Below are positions 8,846 through 17,414 of a DNA stretch of 54,757 nucleotides, piece by piece. A program made the position numbers and the translations under genes. The DNA is taken from assembly GCA_934254835.1 (NCBI GenBank), contig CAKQMI010000005.1:1-54757 (forward strand), written 5' to 3'. The notes under the pieces are model-generated. The model saw only the letters and a list, made by a program, of their open reading frames with translations. It was not told the origin of the DNA and made no database searches. Source of the stretch: an uncultured Clostridia bacterium. Its GTDB lineage: Bacteria > Bacillota > Clostridia > Christensenellales > CAG-917. Each line of letters begins with the position of its first letter. The stretch's first letter is position 1.

Positions 8846-9883
8846 TTATCCTCTTTGCGAATAAGACGTATCCTTGAGTTCAAAGGTCGAAACGTCGATG
8901 ATTTCGTAGGTTTTGTCGGAATAAATTATCACCAGTCCCGCGCCGTATTTTTTGGCGTACTCGATGCCCTTTTCTCGCCCCAACGCAAACACCGCGGTGG
9001 ACAAAACGTCGCACATTGCGCCCGACAATTTATTGACGTCTTCGCTTACGACGGTGACGCTGATTATGCCGTTGTCGGCGGGACGCCCTTTGTCCCCGAA
9101 AATGTGGCAATATCGCTTGCCGTCAACCTCGTAATACCTTTCGTAATCGCCCGAAGTACACACAACCGCGTCTTTTGAAAGGATGAGTTTGCCAAAGTAA
9201 TCGGCGTCGGTTTCACGTGGCGAAGAGATGCCGATTTTGTAAGTGCCGTCGCCCACGGTAAATATTGTACCGCCGACGTTCAGGATACCGCTTTGCCCGT
9301 TTTTAATTTCTTTTTTGAGCGCGACGTCGCCGGCATATCCTTTGGCAATCGCGCCGAAACTTATCATCAAATCTTTGTCGGATTTTGTCACTTTGTTGTC
9401 GGGAAGAAGGGAAAGAGCATCTAAATTTGCGTGCGATAACGCCTCAGAAATTTGCGCGTCCGACGGGATACTTGCGCCCTTAATGCTGAAAGTATCAGAC
9501 GAAAAATGCCACAGTTTGGACAGCGGATAAGTTGCGATATTGAACACGCCGTTTGTTTCGGCATAAGTCTTTTTTGCGAGTTTCAAAAGTTCATACGTTT
9601 CGGCGGATACTTTCACAACAACGTCTTTATCTGCGTGATTTATCTTATAAACGTCGCTTTTTACATTTTCAGCGTTGAACGTAACGTCCAACTTTGTGAA
9701 CAGCGAATCGATATTTTTTATTGTTTTTTTGGCATTTTTACCCTTCAATGTAATTTCCGAAACGGTGCCGAACGCAAAAACGCTGTCGCTCACTTTTGCG
9801 TTGCACCCTGAAAATAACGACGCGGATACCGCCATCGTTATCACGAGCACGATTAAACTTAAAACCTTTTGCGTTCTTTTCAT
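8846..9883 (-). CDS. apbE: FAD:protein FMN transferase (ApbE), lipoprotein
   Basis: This 345-residue protein covalently attaches FMN from FAD to threonine residues of extracytoplasmic proteins. The signal peptide ends in the lipobox LFSGC (C about residue 26), so it should be a membrane-anchored lipoprotein outside the cell. The family block around GAIAKGYAGD and the downstream GG.......G and Asp-rich Mg-binding region are present. It heads the operon with the NusG-II and Gx genes. No FMN_bind, Rnf or Nqr target gene lies in the window. Confidence 0.93.
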   Translation of the reverse strand: MKRTQKVLSLIVLVITMAVSASLFSGCNAKVSDSVFAFGTVSEITLKGKNAKKTIKNIDSLFTKLDVTFNAENVKSDVYKINHADKDVVVKVSAETYELLKLAKKTYAETNGVFNIATYPLSKLWHFSSDTFSIKGASIPSDAQISEALSHANLDALSLLPDNKVTKSDKDLMISFGAIAKGYAGDVALKKEIKNGQSGILNVGGTIFTVGDGTYKIGISSPRETDADYFGKLILSKDAVVCTSGDYERYYEVDGKRYCHIFGDKGRPADNGIISVTVVSEDVNKLSGAMCDVLSTAVFALGREKGIEYAKKYGAGLVIIYSDKTYEIIDVSTFELKDTSYSQRG

Positions 9884-9916
9884 AAAAACCGTCTTTCGCC
9901 TTATTAACAGTATAAA

Positions 9917-9945
9917 ATTATATCATAAGGAATAACAAATAACAA
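9917..9945 (-). promoter_or_regulatory. Promoter of the apbE operon
   Basis: On the minus strand TTGTTA (9940-9945), 17 bp, TATAAT (9917-9922), about 33 bp upstream of the apbE start. It lies directly beside the citrate synthase terminator. Confidence 0.7.
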
Positions 9946-9946
9946 T

Positions 9947-9978
9947 AAAAAACGCCCTCTTTTCGGAGGGCGTGTTTT
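9947..9978 (-). terminator. Intrinsic terminator of citrate synthase gene
   Basis: The stem CGCCCTC/GAGGGCG has a short TTTTCG-type loop and is flanked by A and T runs, so it ends in a T-tract on either strand. It is placed between the gltA stop and the apbE promoter. Confidence 0.85.
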
Positions 9979-9987
9979 TGATGACTG

Positions 9988-11370
9988 CTATTTGCGTTTG
10001 TCCATCGGGCGATAGATATCGCGTTTGCAGACGCTTTCGTAACCCGGACGAATGATTTTGCCACGGTTGGAAAGTTCCTCGATCCTGTGCGCCGACCAAC
10101 CTACGATACGAGATACCGCAAAAATCGGCGTGAACAGTTCCTTGGGAAGCCCCAGCATCGTATAGATGAAGCCCGTGTAAAAGTCGATGTTGGGCGACAC
10201 GCCTTTTTGGATATTACGGCTCTTGGCGATGACTTTCGGCGCAAGTCTTTCGACCGCCTCGTAAAGTTCGAACTCTTTTTCAAAGCCCTGCTCATCGACA
10301 AGTTGCTTGACGAAGGTTTTCAAAACGTCGACACGCGGATCGGACAGCGAATAAACGGCGTGTCCCATACCATAGATAAGACCTGCGTTGTCGAAAGCGC
10401 GCTTATCGAGGACTTTTTCAAGATAGGCTTCGATGTGTTTGTCATCGGCCTTGGTAATGTTCTTTTGCATATCCTCGAACATTTCGACGACCTTAATATT
10501 CGCACCGCCGTGGCGAGGACCTTTCAACGAGCCAAGCGACGCAGCGACAGCCGAATATGTGTCGGTGCCGGTTGACGAAACGACGTGCATCGTGAACGAA
10601 CTGTTGTTACCACCGCCGTGCTCGGCGTGGAGCATAAGACAAACGTCCAAAACCCTTGCCTCGAGTTCGGTATATTGTCCGTCGGGGCGCAAGAGGTGCA
10701 GAATATTTTCGGCGATACTGCCACGAGTCAGCGGTTTATGTATGATAAGGCTGTCGTTGCAATGAAAATGACGGTGCGCGTGATAACTGTAAACGCTTAT
10801 CATCGGCATTTCGGAAATGAGTTGCAAACATTGTCTTAAAACGTTGTCGATGCTGTTGTCGTCGGCGCGCTTGTCGTAGCTGTAAAGCACCAAAATACTG
10901 CGCGCGATGGCGTTCATCATATCGTGCGACGGGGCTTTCATAATGACGTCCCTGACAAAGCTGTCGGGAAGCGAGCGATAGCCCTTTAAGATACGCTTGA
11001 ACGACTTGAGTTCCTCCTTGTCGGGGAGTTTTCCGAAAAGCAAAAGGAAAGTGACTTCTTCAAAGCCAAAACGTCCCTCGCTCGTAATTCCCCCAACGAG
11101 ATCCTTAATTTCGATACCCCTGTAATAAAGTTCGCCTTTGCAGGGGATTTTGTTGCCGTCATAATCGGTTGTATAACCGTGAATTTCGGAAATTTCGGTA
11201 AGCCCGGCGCATACGCCGACGCCTTTGATATCGCGCAAACCGCGTTTGACGTCGAATTTCTTGTAATACTCGGGGTCGATAATAGTGCTGGATTCAGCCA
11301 TTTTCGCAAGATTTTTTATTTTGTCGCTCACTTCTGAATTGAAGTGTTCATAAGTCGAGTAGTCGGCCAT
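9988..11370 (-). CDS. gltA: Citrate synthase (citrate/2-methylcitrate synthase family)
   Basis: This 460-residue protein condenses acetyl-CoA and oxaloacetate to citrate. The three catalytic residues are visible as H287 (GPRHGGAN), H337 (GMGHAVY) and D396 (NIDFYTG). A roughly 60-residue N-terminal extension before the core is usual in clostridial members. A strong promoter and AAGGAGG site precede it and a terminator follows, so it is monocistronic. No aconitase or isocitrate dehydrogenase gene lies nearby. Use in glutamate synthesis through a partial TCA cycle is likely but inferred. Confidence 0.94.
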   Translation of the reverse strand: MADYSTYEHFNSEVSDKIKNLAKMAESSTIIDPEYYKKFDVKRGLRDIKGVGVCAGLTEISEIHGYTTDYDGNKIPCKGELYYRGIEIKDLVGGITSEGRFGFEEVTFLLLFGKLPDKEELKSFKRILKGYRSLPDSFVRDVIMKAPSHDMMNAIARSILVLYSYDKRADDNSIDNVLRQCLQLISEMPMISVYSYHAHRHFHCNDSLIIHKPLTRGSIAENILHLLRPDGQYTELEARVLDVCLMLHAEHGGGNNSSFTMHVVSSTGTDTYSAVAASLGSLKGPRHGGANIKVVEMFEDMQKNITKADDKHIEAYLEKVLDKRAFDNAGLIYGMGHAVYSLSDPRVDVLKTFVKQLVDEQGFEKEFELYEAVERLAPKVIAKSRNIQKGVSPNIDFYTGFIYTMLGLPKELFTPIFAVSRIVGWSAHRIEELSNRGKIIRPGYESVCKRDIYRPMDKRK

Positions 11371-11400
11371 ATTACCTACCTCCTTTTTGTAATATTTTCA

Positions 11401-11430
11401 ATTGTAAAACCGCTTTTATACATTTGTCAA
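11401..11430 (-). promoter_or_regulatory. Promoter of citrate synthase gene
   Basis: Consensus TTGACA (11425-11430), 18-bp spacer, TACAAT (11401-11406) on the minus strand, about 30 bp upstream of the start. Confidence 0.75.
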
Positions 11431-11448
11431 GTTTTTAATACTATAAAT

Positions 11449-11736
11449 TTATATTAAAAAATCGCAAGATTTGGACGACGCAACGACGGTGTGCATATAC
11501 GCCTTGACGGGTAAATGCGCGGGGTGCGTCTTGTAAAGGTCAAAACTTTCCTTGGAATCGAACTCGCAAACGAGCGCAAAATCGTAGCTTCGTTCGCTTT
11601 TCAATATATCCGCCCCGCACTCGACGGATAAAAGCCCGTCGATTTGCCCGACCATCGACATAAAATTGTTGATGATTTTGTCGATATTTTTTTGTCCTTC
11701 TTCGTTGAGTTTATAAAGTACGATGTGTTTAAGCAC
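11449..11736 (-). CDS. Dabb (stress-responsive A/B barrel) domain protein
   Basis: This small protein of about 95 residues starts VLKHIVLYKL and has the ferredoxin-like dimeric alpha/beta-barrel pattern, including DFALVCEFDSKESFDLYKTHPAH. A GTG start at 11736 is preferred to the upstream in-frame ATG. GGGAGGG lies 7 bp before it and KHIVLYKL is the usual family start. It overlaps the upstream glycosyltransferase gene by 8 bp, so translation is probably coupled. Members range from stress proteins to small-molecule enzymes; the specific role is unknown. Confidence 0.8.
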   Translation of the reverse strand: MLKHIVLYKLNEEGQKNIDKIINNFMSMVGQIDGLLSVECGADILKSERSYDFALVCEFDSKESFDLYKTHPAHLPVKAYMHTVVASSKSCDFLI

Positions 11737-12883
11737 GTTTTCTATCCCTCCCGAACGACGCAATGAGCGCGCAAATATCTTTTAATGACGACGCGCGCGT
11801 GCGCACGATAGCGGACTCCGACAATTCCTTGCCGAGCCCCGTCTGCAAAACGTCGTACATTCCGATGACAACGTGATTGTAGTCGTCGGCAAAATAGACA
11901 AGGTGCTTGTCCATAAGGTATTGAAGATCCGACTTTTCCGCCCCCGTATCCGGCGCGAACGCCACCACGGGTATGCCAAGCAGGAATGCGCGATAAATAA
12001 GCGCGCCGTCGTATATCGTGATAAGGCAGTCGCTTGCAAGCAAGGTGTCCTCGACGCCCTCGTCCGCGTTCAGATAAAGTTTGACGTTCTGGGCGTTTCT
12101 CTTTTCTGTCTCGCGGAGCATCGACGAATAAAGATTTTCGTTTTTCCCGCAGTTGACGATAAGGTTGATTATGTCGCCTTGGTCCAGCAACAGCTCGAAC
12201 ACGGGCATAAGTTCCTTGCTTCCGATTGCCCCGCCCGAAAGATATACGGTGGGGTTCAGGTTGAGCCCCAAATGCTCCTTGAGCTTGAAAACGTAATCGA
12301 CGTCGGGGACGTTTTCTTCAATCGGAAAGCCCATGACGTGCACTTTTCCGCTGGAATAACCCATCGCCGTGAGTTGGTTTTTCATATCGACGTTTTCGAC
12401 GATATAGCCGTCCGCGCTCAAATTGAAAAACGCCTTGTCAAAGGTGAACTTTTCGGACAGCCCCACGACGGGATATTTGAAACGGGTGCGCTTTTTTGCA
12501 AGAATTGTTTCGTGCATAAGGTGCGGTGTGGTGACGATGATGACGTCGGGCGCAAACCTCAACACGGCGTTGTAGATACGGCGTGCGCTTCCGCTGAGTT
12601 TGTTGGACAGCGCGCGTCTTTTATCGATTGACTTTTTGGTTTTGACCGTCAAAAAGTGCTTCGCGGACTTCACGCGACGATAGAAAATAGGCACGGAACG
12701 GATAAGTCTTTCGCGGTTTTTCCGTCTGCGTGTTGCCGATTTTTCGGCACCGTATTGCCTTTCGTCGATGACGACCACGTTGTAATCTTTGTGGTTTTTT
12801 TCAAACTCGCTTTTTATCGCCTCGATACCGCTGACGTCCTCTGCAATCGACGTGACGATAAGCACGTTGTCTTTCACTTTCAT
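11729..12883 (-). CDS. Putative GT28 / MGDG-synthase-like glycosyltransferase
   Basis: This 384-residue protein looks like a diverged GT-B glycosyltransferase related to diacylglycerol glucosyltransferases (UgtP/MGDG synthase group). It has an N-terminal half with PDVIIVTTPH and FTFDKAFFNLSADGYIVEN. Its C-terminal half has YLSGGAIGSKEL and a donor-site region ASDCLITIYDGALIYRAFLLGIPVVAF. The usual glycine-rich donor motif is degenerate (YDGALIYR), so substrate or activity may differ. A basic segment (about 45-95) could contact membrane lipids. It sits between the U32 gene (4-bp overlap) and the Dabb gene in one operon. Assignment rests on remote pattern similarity. Confidence 0.5.
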   Translation of the reverse strand: MKVKDNVLIVTSIAEDVSGIEAIKSEFEKNHKDYNVVVIDERQYGAEKSATRRRKNRERLIRSVPIFYRRVKSAKHFLTVKTKKSIDKRRALSNKLSGSARRIYNAVLRFAPDVIIVTTPHLMHETILAKKRTRFKYPVVGLSEKFTFDKAFFNLSADGYIVENVDMKNQLTAMGYSSGKVHVMGFPIEENVPDVDYVFKLKEHLGLNLNPTVYLSGGAIGSKELMPVFELLLDQGDIINLIVNCGKNENLYSSMLRETEKRNAQNVKLYLNADEGVEDTLLASDCLITIYDGALIYRAFLLGIPVVAFAPDTGAEKSDLQYLMDKHLVYFADDYNHVVIGMYDVLQTGLGKELSESAIVRTRASSLKDICALIASFGRDRKRA

Positions 12884-14106
12884 AAGTCTTTCCTTTTCAT
12901 TCTCAAAACGTCGTGATTTTTAAGGACGACGTCGCTTTTTAAGTAAAGTATTTGTTGCACGAACTTGCAATCTTCAATAATATTTCCGTCCAAATCGAAA
13001 ACCTCGTCCACGACGATATTTTTCAGGTAGTTGTCGCATGGGGACAAAACTTCCAGCACGTCGCCACACTTGAAACGTCCGCGCTGTTCCAAAATTATGC
13101 ACTTTTTGTCAAAGTCGTATCCTTTGACCTCGGCAATAAACAGCCAGTCGCTTTCGGGCTTTGAGGTGTCCGAGCAAATCGTGTCGCGCTCGCCCAAATA
13201 AAACCCCGTCGTGTATCGACGATGACTTGTCTTTTCAAGTTCTTCGATAAGACACGGTTTGGGGCAATATATCCCCGTTTCGTAATAGTCGTCAAGGGCG
13301 CGCCTGTATGCCGTAACCGCGCTTGCGACGTAGTATTCCGACTTCATTCTGCCCTCGATTTTGAAACTCGATACGCCAGCGTCGATGAGTTTGTCAAGGT
13401 GCATGAGCATGTTCATATCCTTGCTGTTCATGACGTATGAGCCTTTGTCGTCCTCGACAAGCGTCAACGGCTCGCCCTCGCGCGAAGCCTCGGTCATTTT
13501 GTATTCCCATCTGCACGCCTGCACACATTCGCCACGATTGCTGTCACGAGTGCTTAAATAGTTGCTCAGAAGACAGCGACCACTGTAACTAATGCACATT
13601 GCGCCGTGCACGAAAACTTCCAGTTCCAACGCGTCGCCGACAATGTCTTTGGTGCGCTTTATGTCGTCAATGCTCATCTCGCGTGCAAGCACCACACGCT
13701 TGACGCCTTGACTTGCCCAAAACTTTGCGGTGTAGCCGTTTGTCGTGTTCGCCTGCGTCGAAAGATGGATTTCAAGGGTGGGCGCAACCTCTTTGCAAAG
13801 CATAATCGCACCCGCGTCCGTCATAATCACCGCATCGACGCCGATTGAACTTAAGAATACAAAGTATTCTTTGAGTTCCGAAAAGTCGGCGTTTTTCGGG
13901 AAAATATTGACGGTGACGTACACCTTTTTATTAAGTGCGTGCGCATACTCGACGGCGGATTTCAACCCGTCGTTGTCAAAATTATCGGCATACGCCCGAA
14001 GCCCGAATTTCGTCCCCGCAACGTAGCACGCGTCTGCTCCGAAATGAAACGCCGTATTCAGTTTACTTCTGCTCCCCGCAGGAGCCAGCAACTCAACTTT
14101 TTGCAT
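12880..14106 (-). CDS. U32 family protein, TrhP/YrrO-like (tRNA U34 hydroxylation)
   Basis: This 408-residue member of the peptidase-U32 family has the N-terminal ELLAPAGS motif and the signature VHGAMCISYSGRC. Four cysteines (C171, C178, C194, C198) match those thought to hold an iron-sulfur cluster. Family members close to this length (YrrO/TrhP, YdcP) take part in 5-hydroxyuridine formation at tRNA position 34, using prephenate-derived chemistry; proteolysis is doubtful. It is the first gene of a three-gene operon. The C-terminal beta-barrel extension (about 320-408) fits TrhP. Which U32 subfamily it is needs a tree. Confidence 0.82.
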   Translation of the reverse strand: MQKVELLAPAGSRSKLNTAFHFGADACYVAGTKFGLRAYADNFDNDGLKSAVEYAHALNKKVYVTVNIFPKNADFSELKEYFVFLSSIGVDAVIMTDAGAIMLCKEVAPTLEIHLSTQANTTNGYTAKFWASQGVKRVVLAREMSIDDIKRTKDIVGDALELEVFVHGAMCISYSGRCLLSNYLSTRDSNRGECVQACRWEYKMTEASREGEPLTLVEDDKGSYVMNSKDMNMLMHLDKLIDAGVSSFKIEGRMKSEYYVASAVTAYRRALDDYYETGIYCPKPCLIEELEKTSHRRYTTGFYLGERDTICSDTSKPESDWLFIAEVKGYDFDKKCIILEQRGRFKCGDVLEVLSPCDNYLKNIVVDEVFDLDGNIIEDCKFVQQILYLKSDVVLKNHDVLRMKRKDL

Positions 14107-14130
14107 AATGTTTATATATTTTTTTTAAGA

Positions 14131-14231
14131 CCGCAACGTGCCGAAAGGCAAATATCACGCCATCGCTTTCATATGGTTTCGTTCCCACGGGATTCTCACG
14201 GCATCGCAATGCGATGCCTCAGAATGACAAT
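14131..14231. repeat. Mini-hairpin unit plus CATTCTGAG-family element
   Basis: CCGCAAC, the hairpin GTGCCGAAAGGCA(C-less), the linker ATATCAC (14152-14158) and CATCGC are followed at 14177-14230 by a CATTCTGAG-family element. Its inner stem is GCATCGC/GCGATGC. This unit joins both linker types, ATATCAC and CATCGC, in one place. Confidence 0.75.
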
Positions 14232-14249
14232 TAACTTGCTCACTGCCTA

Positions 14250-14374
14250 AAAACGGCGAGAATTTGATGGATTTTTGACGTTTCTCGGTGGGTTCTCGCA
14301 AGGGCGCGTACTGACGTACGTAACCGAGCGGGGTTCCGCCGAAAACTCAAAAAGGCGCAAATTGTCGCCGTTTT
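14250..14374. repeat. 125-bp nested palindrome (family B)
   Basis: Ends AAAACGGCGAGAATTTG and, read back, AAAACGGCGACAATTTG. The inner stem TCGGTG/CGCCGA pairs with one wobble. GGGTTC bulges sit on both arms. The apex differs from family A: a CGC/GCG stem, an asymmetric loop and CGTAC/GTACG. The element abuts the RNase J stop codon directly and may terminate its transcript. Confidence 0.9.
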
Positions 14375-16027
14375 CTATGCTTCGATGATAATAGGCAATA
14401 TCATCGGCAACTGCTTATAGTTCCTATCAATGAACTTCCTGATCGCCTTTCTTATTACGGTTTTCAACTCGTAAATGTCCTCGACGTTCTCGAAATCGAC
14501 CTGTTTCAAGGCGTTCATAACGACCTCTTTTGCCTCGTCCAAAAAGTTGTCGCCAAGGTGCAATCCGCGAAGGATAATGTCGGGACCAGCCAAAATCTCG
14601 CCCGATTTCAGACGCACGGTCAGCAAAATGACGATGAAGCCGTTGTCAGACAGTGCTTTTCTGTCGCGAAGTATGGTTTCGGCGTTTTCACCGAGGGCGA
14701 CGCCGTCGATGAAGTTGTTGCCGGCGGGTACGTTATTGCCCTTGACCATTTTGTTTTTATAGACGTTGACGGTGTTGCCGACGTCGGGGATAAATGTGTT
14801 GTATTCGGGAATGCCCATACTTTCGGCAAGACGCTGGTGCAGTTTAAGGTGGCGATACTCGCCGTGCACGGGAATGAAAAACTTGGGACGCACAAGCGAC
14901 AGCATAAGTTTCAATTCCTCCTTGCAGGCGTGTCCCGAAACGTGGATATCGTCGGACGGGTTATAGATGACGTCCGCGCCGAGTTTATAGAGGTTGTTGA
15001 CGACGTTGAACACTCCGCGTTCGTTGCCGGGGATTGGCGTGGCGGAAATGACGACGGTGTCGGTCTCGGACACGGTGACTTTGTCAAAAGTGCCCTGCGA
15101 CATTCTGGACAGCGCGCTCATAGGCTCGCCCTGACTGCCCGTGCAAAGTATCGTGACGCGCTCGGGCGGGAGTTTGTTCGCCTTGTCGATATCGACGATA
15201 AGGTCTTTTGGGAAGGAAAGCTCGTTGAGTTTCGACGCCATATCCACGATATTTTTCATACTACGCCCGCTCAAAACAACTTTTCTGTTGTATTTGACGG
15301 AGATATCCATCAGTTGTTGCAGGCGGTAGTTGTTGGTGGAAAAAGTCGCGACGATCATACGCTTTTTCCGATTTTTTCCGAAAATTGCGTCAAAGGTGTC
15401 GCCGACGGTGCGCTCGGACATGGTATGTCCGCTTCTTTCGACGTTGGTGCTTTCGCCCAGCATCAAAAGTACGCCTTTTTTGCCGATTTCCCCGATGCGT
15501 TCGAGGTCGGTGAGCTTGTTGTCGATGGGCGTGAAGTCGATTTTGAAGTCGCCCGTGACGAAAACAACGCCCACGGGGGTGGTGATTGCCAGCGCGGACG
15601 CCTCGGCAATACTGTGACAGACTTTGATAAATTCCACCTTAAAGCAATCGACGTTGACGATATCGCCGGCGTTGACTTCCTTCATATTTTTGACTTCCTG
15701 CCCGCTTTCTTCGATTTTGTGACGGGCGATTGCCAGCGAAAACGGCGTGCCGTAGATTGTCGGACAGCCGAGTTCGGGCCACAGATAACTTATCCCACCG
15801 ACGTGGTCTTCGTGTCCGTGTGTGATGAAAATTCCTTTGATTTTTTCTTTATTTTGCGAAAGATAGGTGACGTCGGGGACGACAACGTCGATGCCCGGGG
15901 TGTCCTCTGTCGGGAACGACATACCTATATCGATGATGATGATGTTTTCTCCGTATTCCAAGGCGGTCATATTTTTGCCGATTTCGCCGACACCGCCGAG
16001 GAACACAACTTTCAATGATTTTGCCAA
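14375..16027 (-). CDS. rnj: Ribonuclease J
   Basis: This 550-residue beta-lactamase/beta-CASP ribonuclease has 5' exo- and endonuclease activity and is central to mRNA decay and rRNA maturation in Bacillota. The metal site THGHEDH covers residues 69-75, followed by GDFKIDFTP, the beta-CASP domain (SGRSM, CTGSQGEP, SATPIPGNE), HVSGHA and FIPVHGEYRH. A TTG start at 16027 is chosen. GGAGGA stands 7 bp upstream and translation yields MAKSLKVVFLGGVGEIG, the family N-terminus; the longer ATG frame adds 29 residues of non-conserved sequence. It is monocistronic with its own promoter. Confidence 0.95.
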   Translation of the reverse strand: MAKSLKVVFLGGVGEIGKNMTALEYGENIIIIDIGMSFPTEDTPGIDVVVPDVTYLSQNKEKIKGIFITHGHEDHVGGISYLWPELGCPTIYGTPFSLAIARHKIEESGQEVKNMKEVNAGDIVNVDCFKVEFIKVCHSIAEASALAITTPVGVVFVTGDFKIDFTPIDNKLTDLERIGEIGKKGVLLMLGESTNVERSGHTMSERTVGDTFDAIFGKNRKKRMIVATFSTNNYRLQQLMDISVKYNRKVVLSGRSMKNIVDMASKLNELSFPKDLIVDIDKANKLPPERVTILCTGSQGEPMSALSRMSQGTFDKVTVSETDTVVISATPIPGNERGVFNVVNNLYKLGADVIYNPSDDIHVSGHACKEELKLMLSLVRPKFFIPVHGEYRHLKLHQRLAESMGIPEYNTFIPDVGNTVNVYKNKMVKGNNVPAGNNFIDGVALGENAETILRDRKALSDNGFIVILLTVRLKSGEILAGPDIILRGLHLGDNFLDEAKEVVMNALKQVDFENVEDIYELKTVIRKAIRKFIDRNYKQLPMILPIIIEA

Positions 16028-16085
16028 AAAGGATTCCTCCAAAAATTTATATGCGTTTTGTTTAATCAAATATTTTTGCGTTAAT

Positions 16086-16114
16086 ATTATACTAAAATTT
16101 ATTGTATAAATCAA
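16086..16114 (-). promoter_or_regulatory. Promoter of RNase J gene
   Basis: TTGATT (16109-16114), 17 bp, TATAAT (16086-16091) on the minus strand. The transcript leader would be about 50 nt before the TTG start. The rest of 16028-16341 is A/T-rich and holds only this and the divergent serC promoter. Confidence 0.75.
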
Positions 16115-16282
16115 GTAATAAAAGAACGATGAGGAAATTTATAGGAAATTTTTGCAAAAAATTATTTGAAAATATAATAATTTATTGTCGAATTTTGTCG
16201 CACGAAAAAACCGTCTTTTGTTTTCGTTTTCAATCGATTTTCGGGTTTTGTCGTCAATTATCTTTGCAAAATAAAAAAACAC

Positions 16283-16311
16283 TTGCAAAACGGCGCTTCT
16301 TAACTTATTAT
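16283..16311 (+). promoter_or_regulatory. Promoter of serC-serA
   Basis: TTGCAA (16283-16288), 17 bp, TATTAT (16306-16311), about 30 bp upstream of the serC start, with AAGGAG in between. Confidence 0.7.
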
Positions 16312-16341
16312 ATCTTATATAAACCTTTTAAGGAGTCATCT

Positions 16342-17406
16342 ATGTACAATTTTTCAGCAGGTCCCGGCGTACTTCCCAAGGAAGTTTTGCTTGAAGCACA
16401 AAAAGATTTCATCGATTTCAAAGGTAGCGGTATTTCGATTATCGAGGCGTCCCACCGTGGCAAGGTTTACGAGCCCGTCCACAACGAGTGCATCGCCCTT
16501 TTCCGCGAACTTATGAATATCCCCGACAACTACGAAGTACTGCTTGTACAAGGCGGAGCATCGACGCAGTTCGAAGCCGTCCCTCTGAACCTTTTGAAGA
16601 AAGGGCGCGCCGATTATATCCTCACCGGCAACTGGGCGAAAAAAGCGTACAAAGAAGCGCAAAAGTACGGCGACGTTCAAGCGGTTGCGTCCAGCGAGGA
16701 CAAAAACTTCTCCTATATCCCCGATTTCGACGCGTCGTCGTTCAGAAGCGATATCGACTACGTCCACTGCGCCAGCAACAACACCATCTTCGGCACAAGA
16801 ATGAGGAAATTCCCTGAGGTCGATACCCTCGTATGCGATATGTCCAGCAACATTTTGTCCGAAGTCTACGACGTTTCCAAATTCGGCGTCATCTATGCGG
16901 GCGCGCAAAAGAATATTTCGTGCGCGGGCGTCACCGTCGTCATCGTCAGAAAAGACTTGCTCGACCAAGCCATGGACATCTGCCCGACAATGCTCAAATG
17001 GTCAACGCACGCCAAAAACAACAGCCTTTACAACACCCCACCTTGCTTCGCGATTTATATCGCAAGCCTGACGCTTAAGTGGCTGAAAAATTTGGGCGGT
17101 ATCCCCGCAATCCAAAAAATCAACGAGGAAAAGGCAAAAATGCTGTACGACTATATCGACAACAGCGGTTTCTACACCAACCCCGTAAGAAAAGAAGACA
17201 GAAGTTTGATGAACGTGCCGTTCGTTTCGCCCTCCGAGGAACTCGACGCAGAGTTTATCGCGAATGCCGAAAAGAACGGGATTATGGCAATCAAAGGTCA
17301 CCGTCTTGTCGGCGGAATGCGCGCGTCCATTTACAACGCGATGCCCGTCGAAGGCGTAAAGCACCTTATCGATTATATGCAAAAATTTGCGTCCGAGCAT
17401 AAATAA
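16342..17406 (+). CDS. serC: Phosphoserine aminotransferase
   Basis: This 354-residue PLP enzyme converts 3-phosphohydroxypyruvate and glutamate to phosphoserine and 2-oxoglutarate. The N-terminal YNFSAGPGVLP is diagnostic. K190 in YAGAQKN is the PLP lysine, with GGASTQF (71-77) and HRLVGGMRASIYN at the C-terminal end. The open frame extends 80 codons upstream. The ATG at 16342 is chosen because of AAGGAG 7 bp before it and the conserved MYNFSAGP start. serA follows after 8 bp. No serB was found in the window. Confidence 0.96.
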   Translation: MYNFSAGPGVLPKEVLLEAQKDFIDFKGSGISIIEASHRGKVYEPVHNECIALFRELMNIPDNYEVLLVQGGASTQFEAVPLNLLKKGRADYILTGNWAKKAYKEAQKYGDVQAVASSEDKNFSYIPDFDASSFRSDIDYVHCASNNTIFGTRMRKFPEVDTLVCDMSSNILSEVYDVSKFGVIYAGAQKNISCAGVTVVIVRKDLLDQAMDICPTMLKWSTHAKNNSLYNTPPCFAIYIASLTLKWLKNLGGIPAIQKINEEKAKMLYDYIDNSGFYTNPVRKEDRSLMNVPFVSPSEELDAEFIANAEKNGIMAIKGHRLVGGMRASIYNAMPVEGVKHLIDYMQKFASEHK

Positions 17407-17414
17407 GAGGTTTT

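Noticed and set aside
14558..16018. 486-codon open frame antisense to RNase J
   Set aside because: Shadow of the RNase J gene; no ribosome site, low-complexity D/V/F-rich product, no family resemblance. The same holds for 40290-41696 and 24835-26100.
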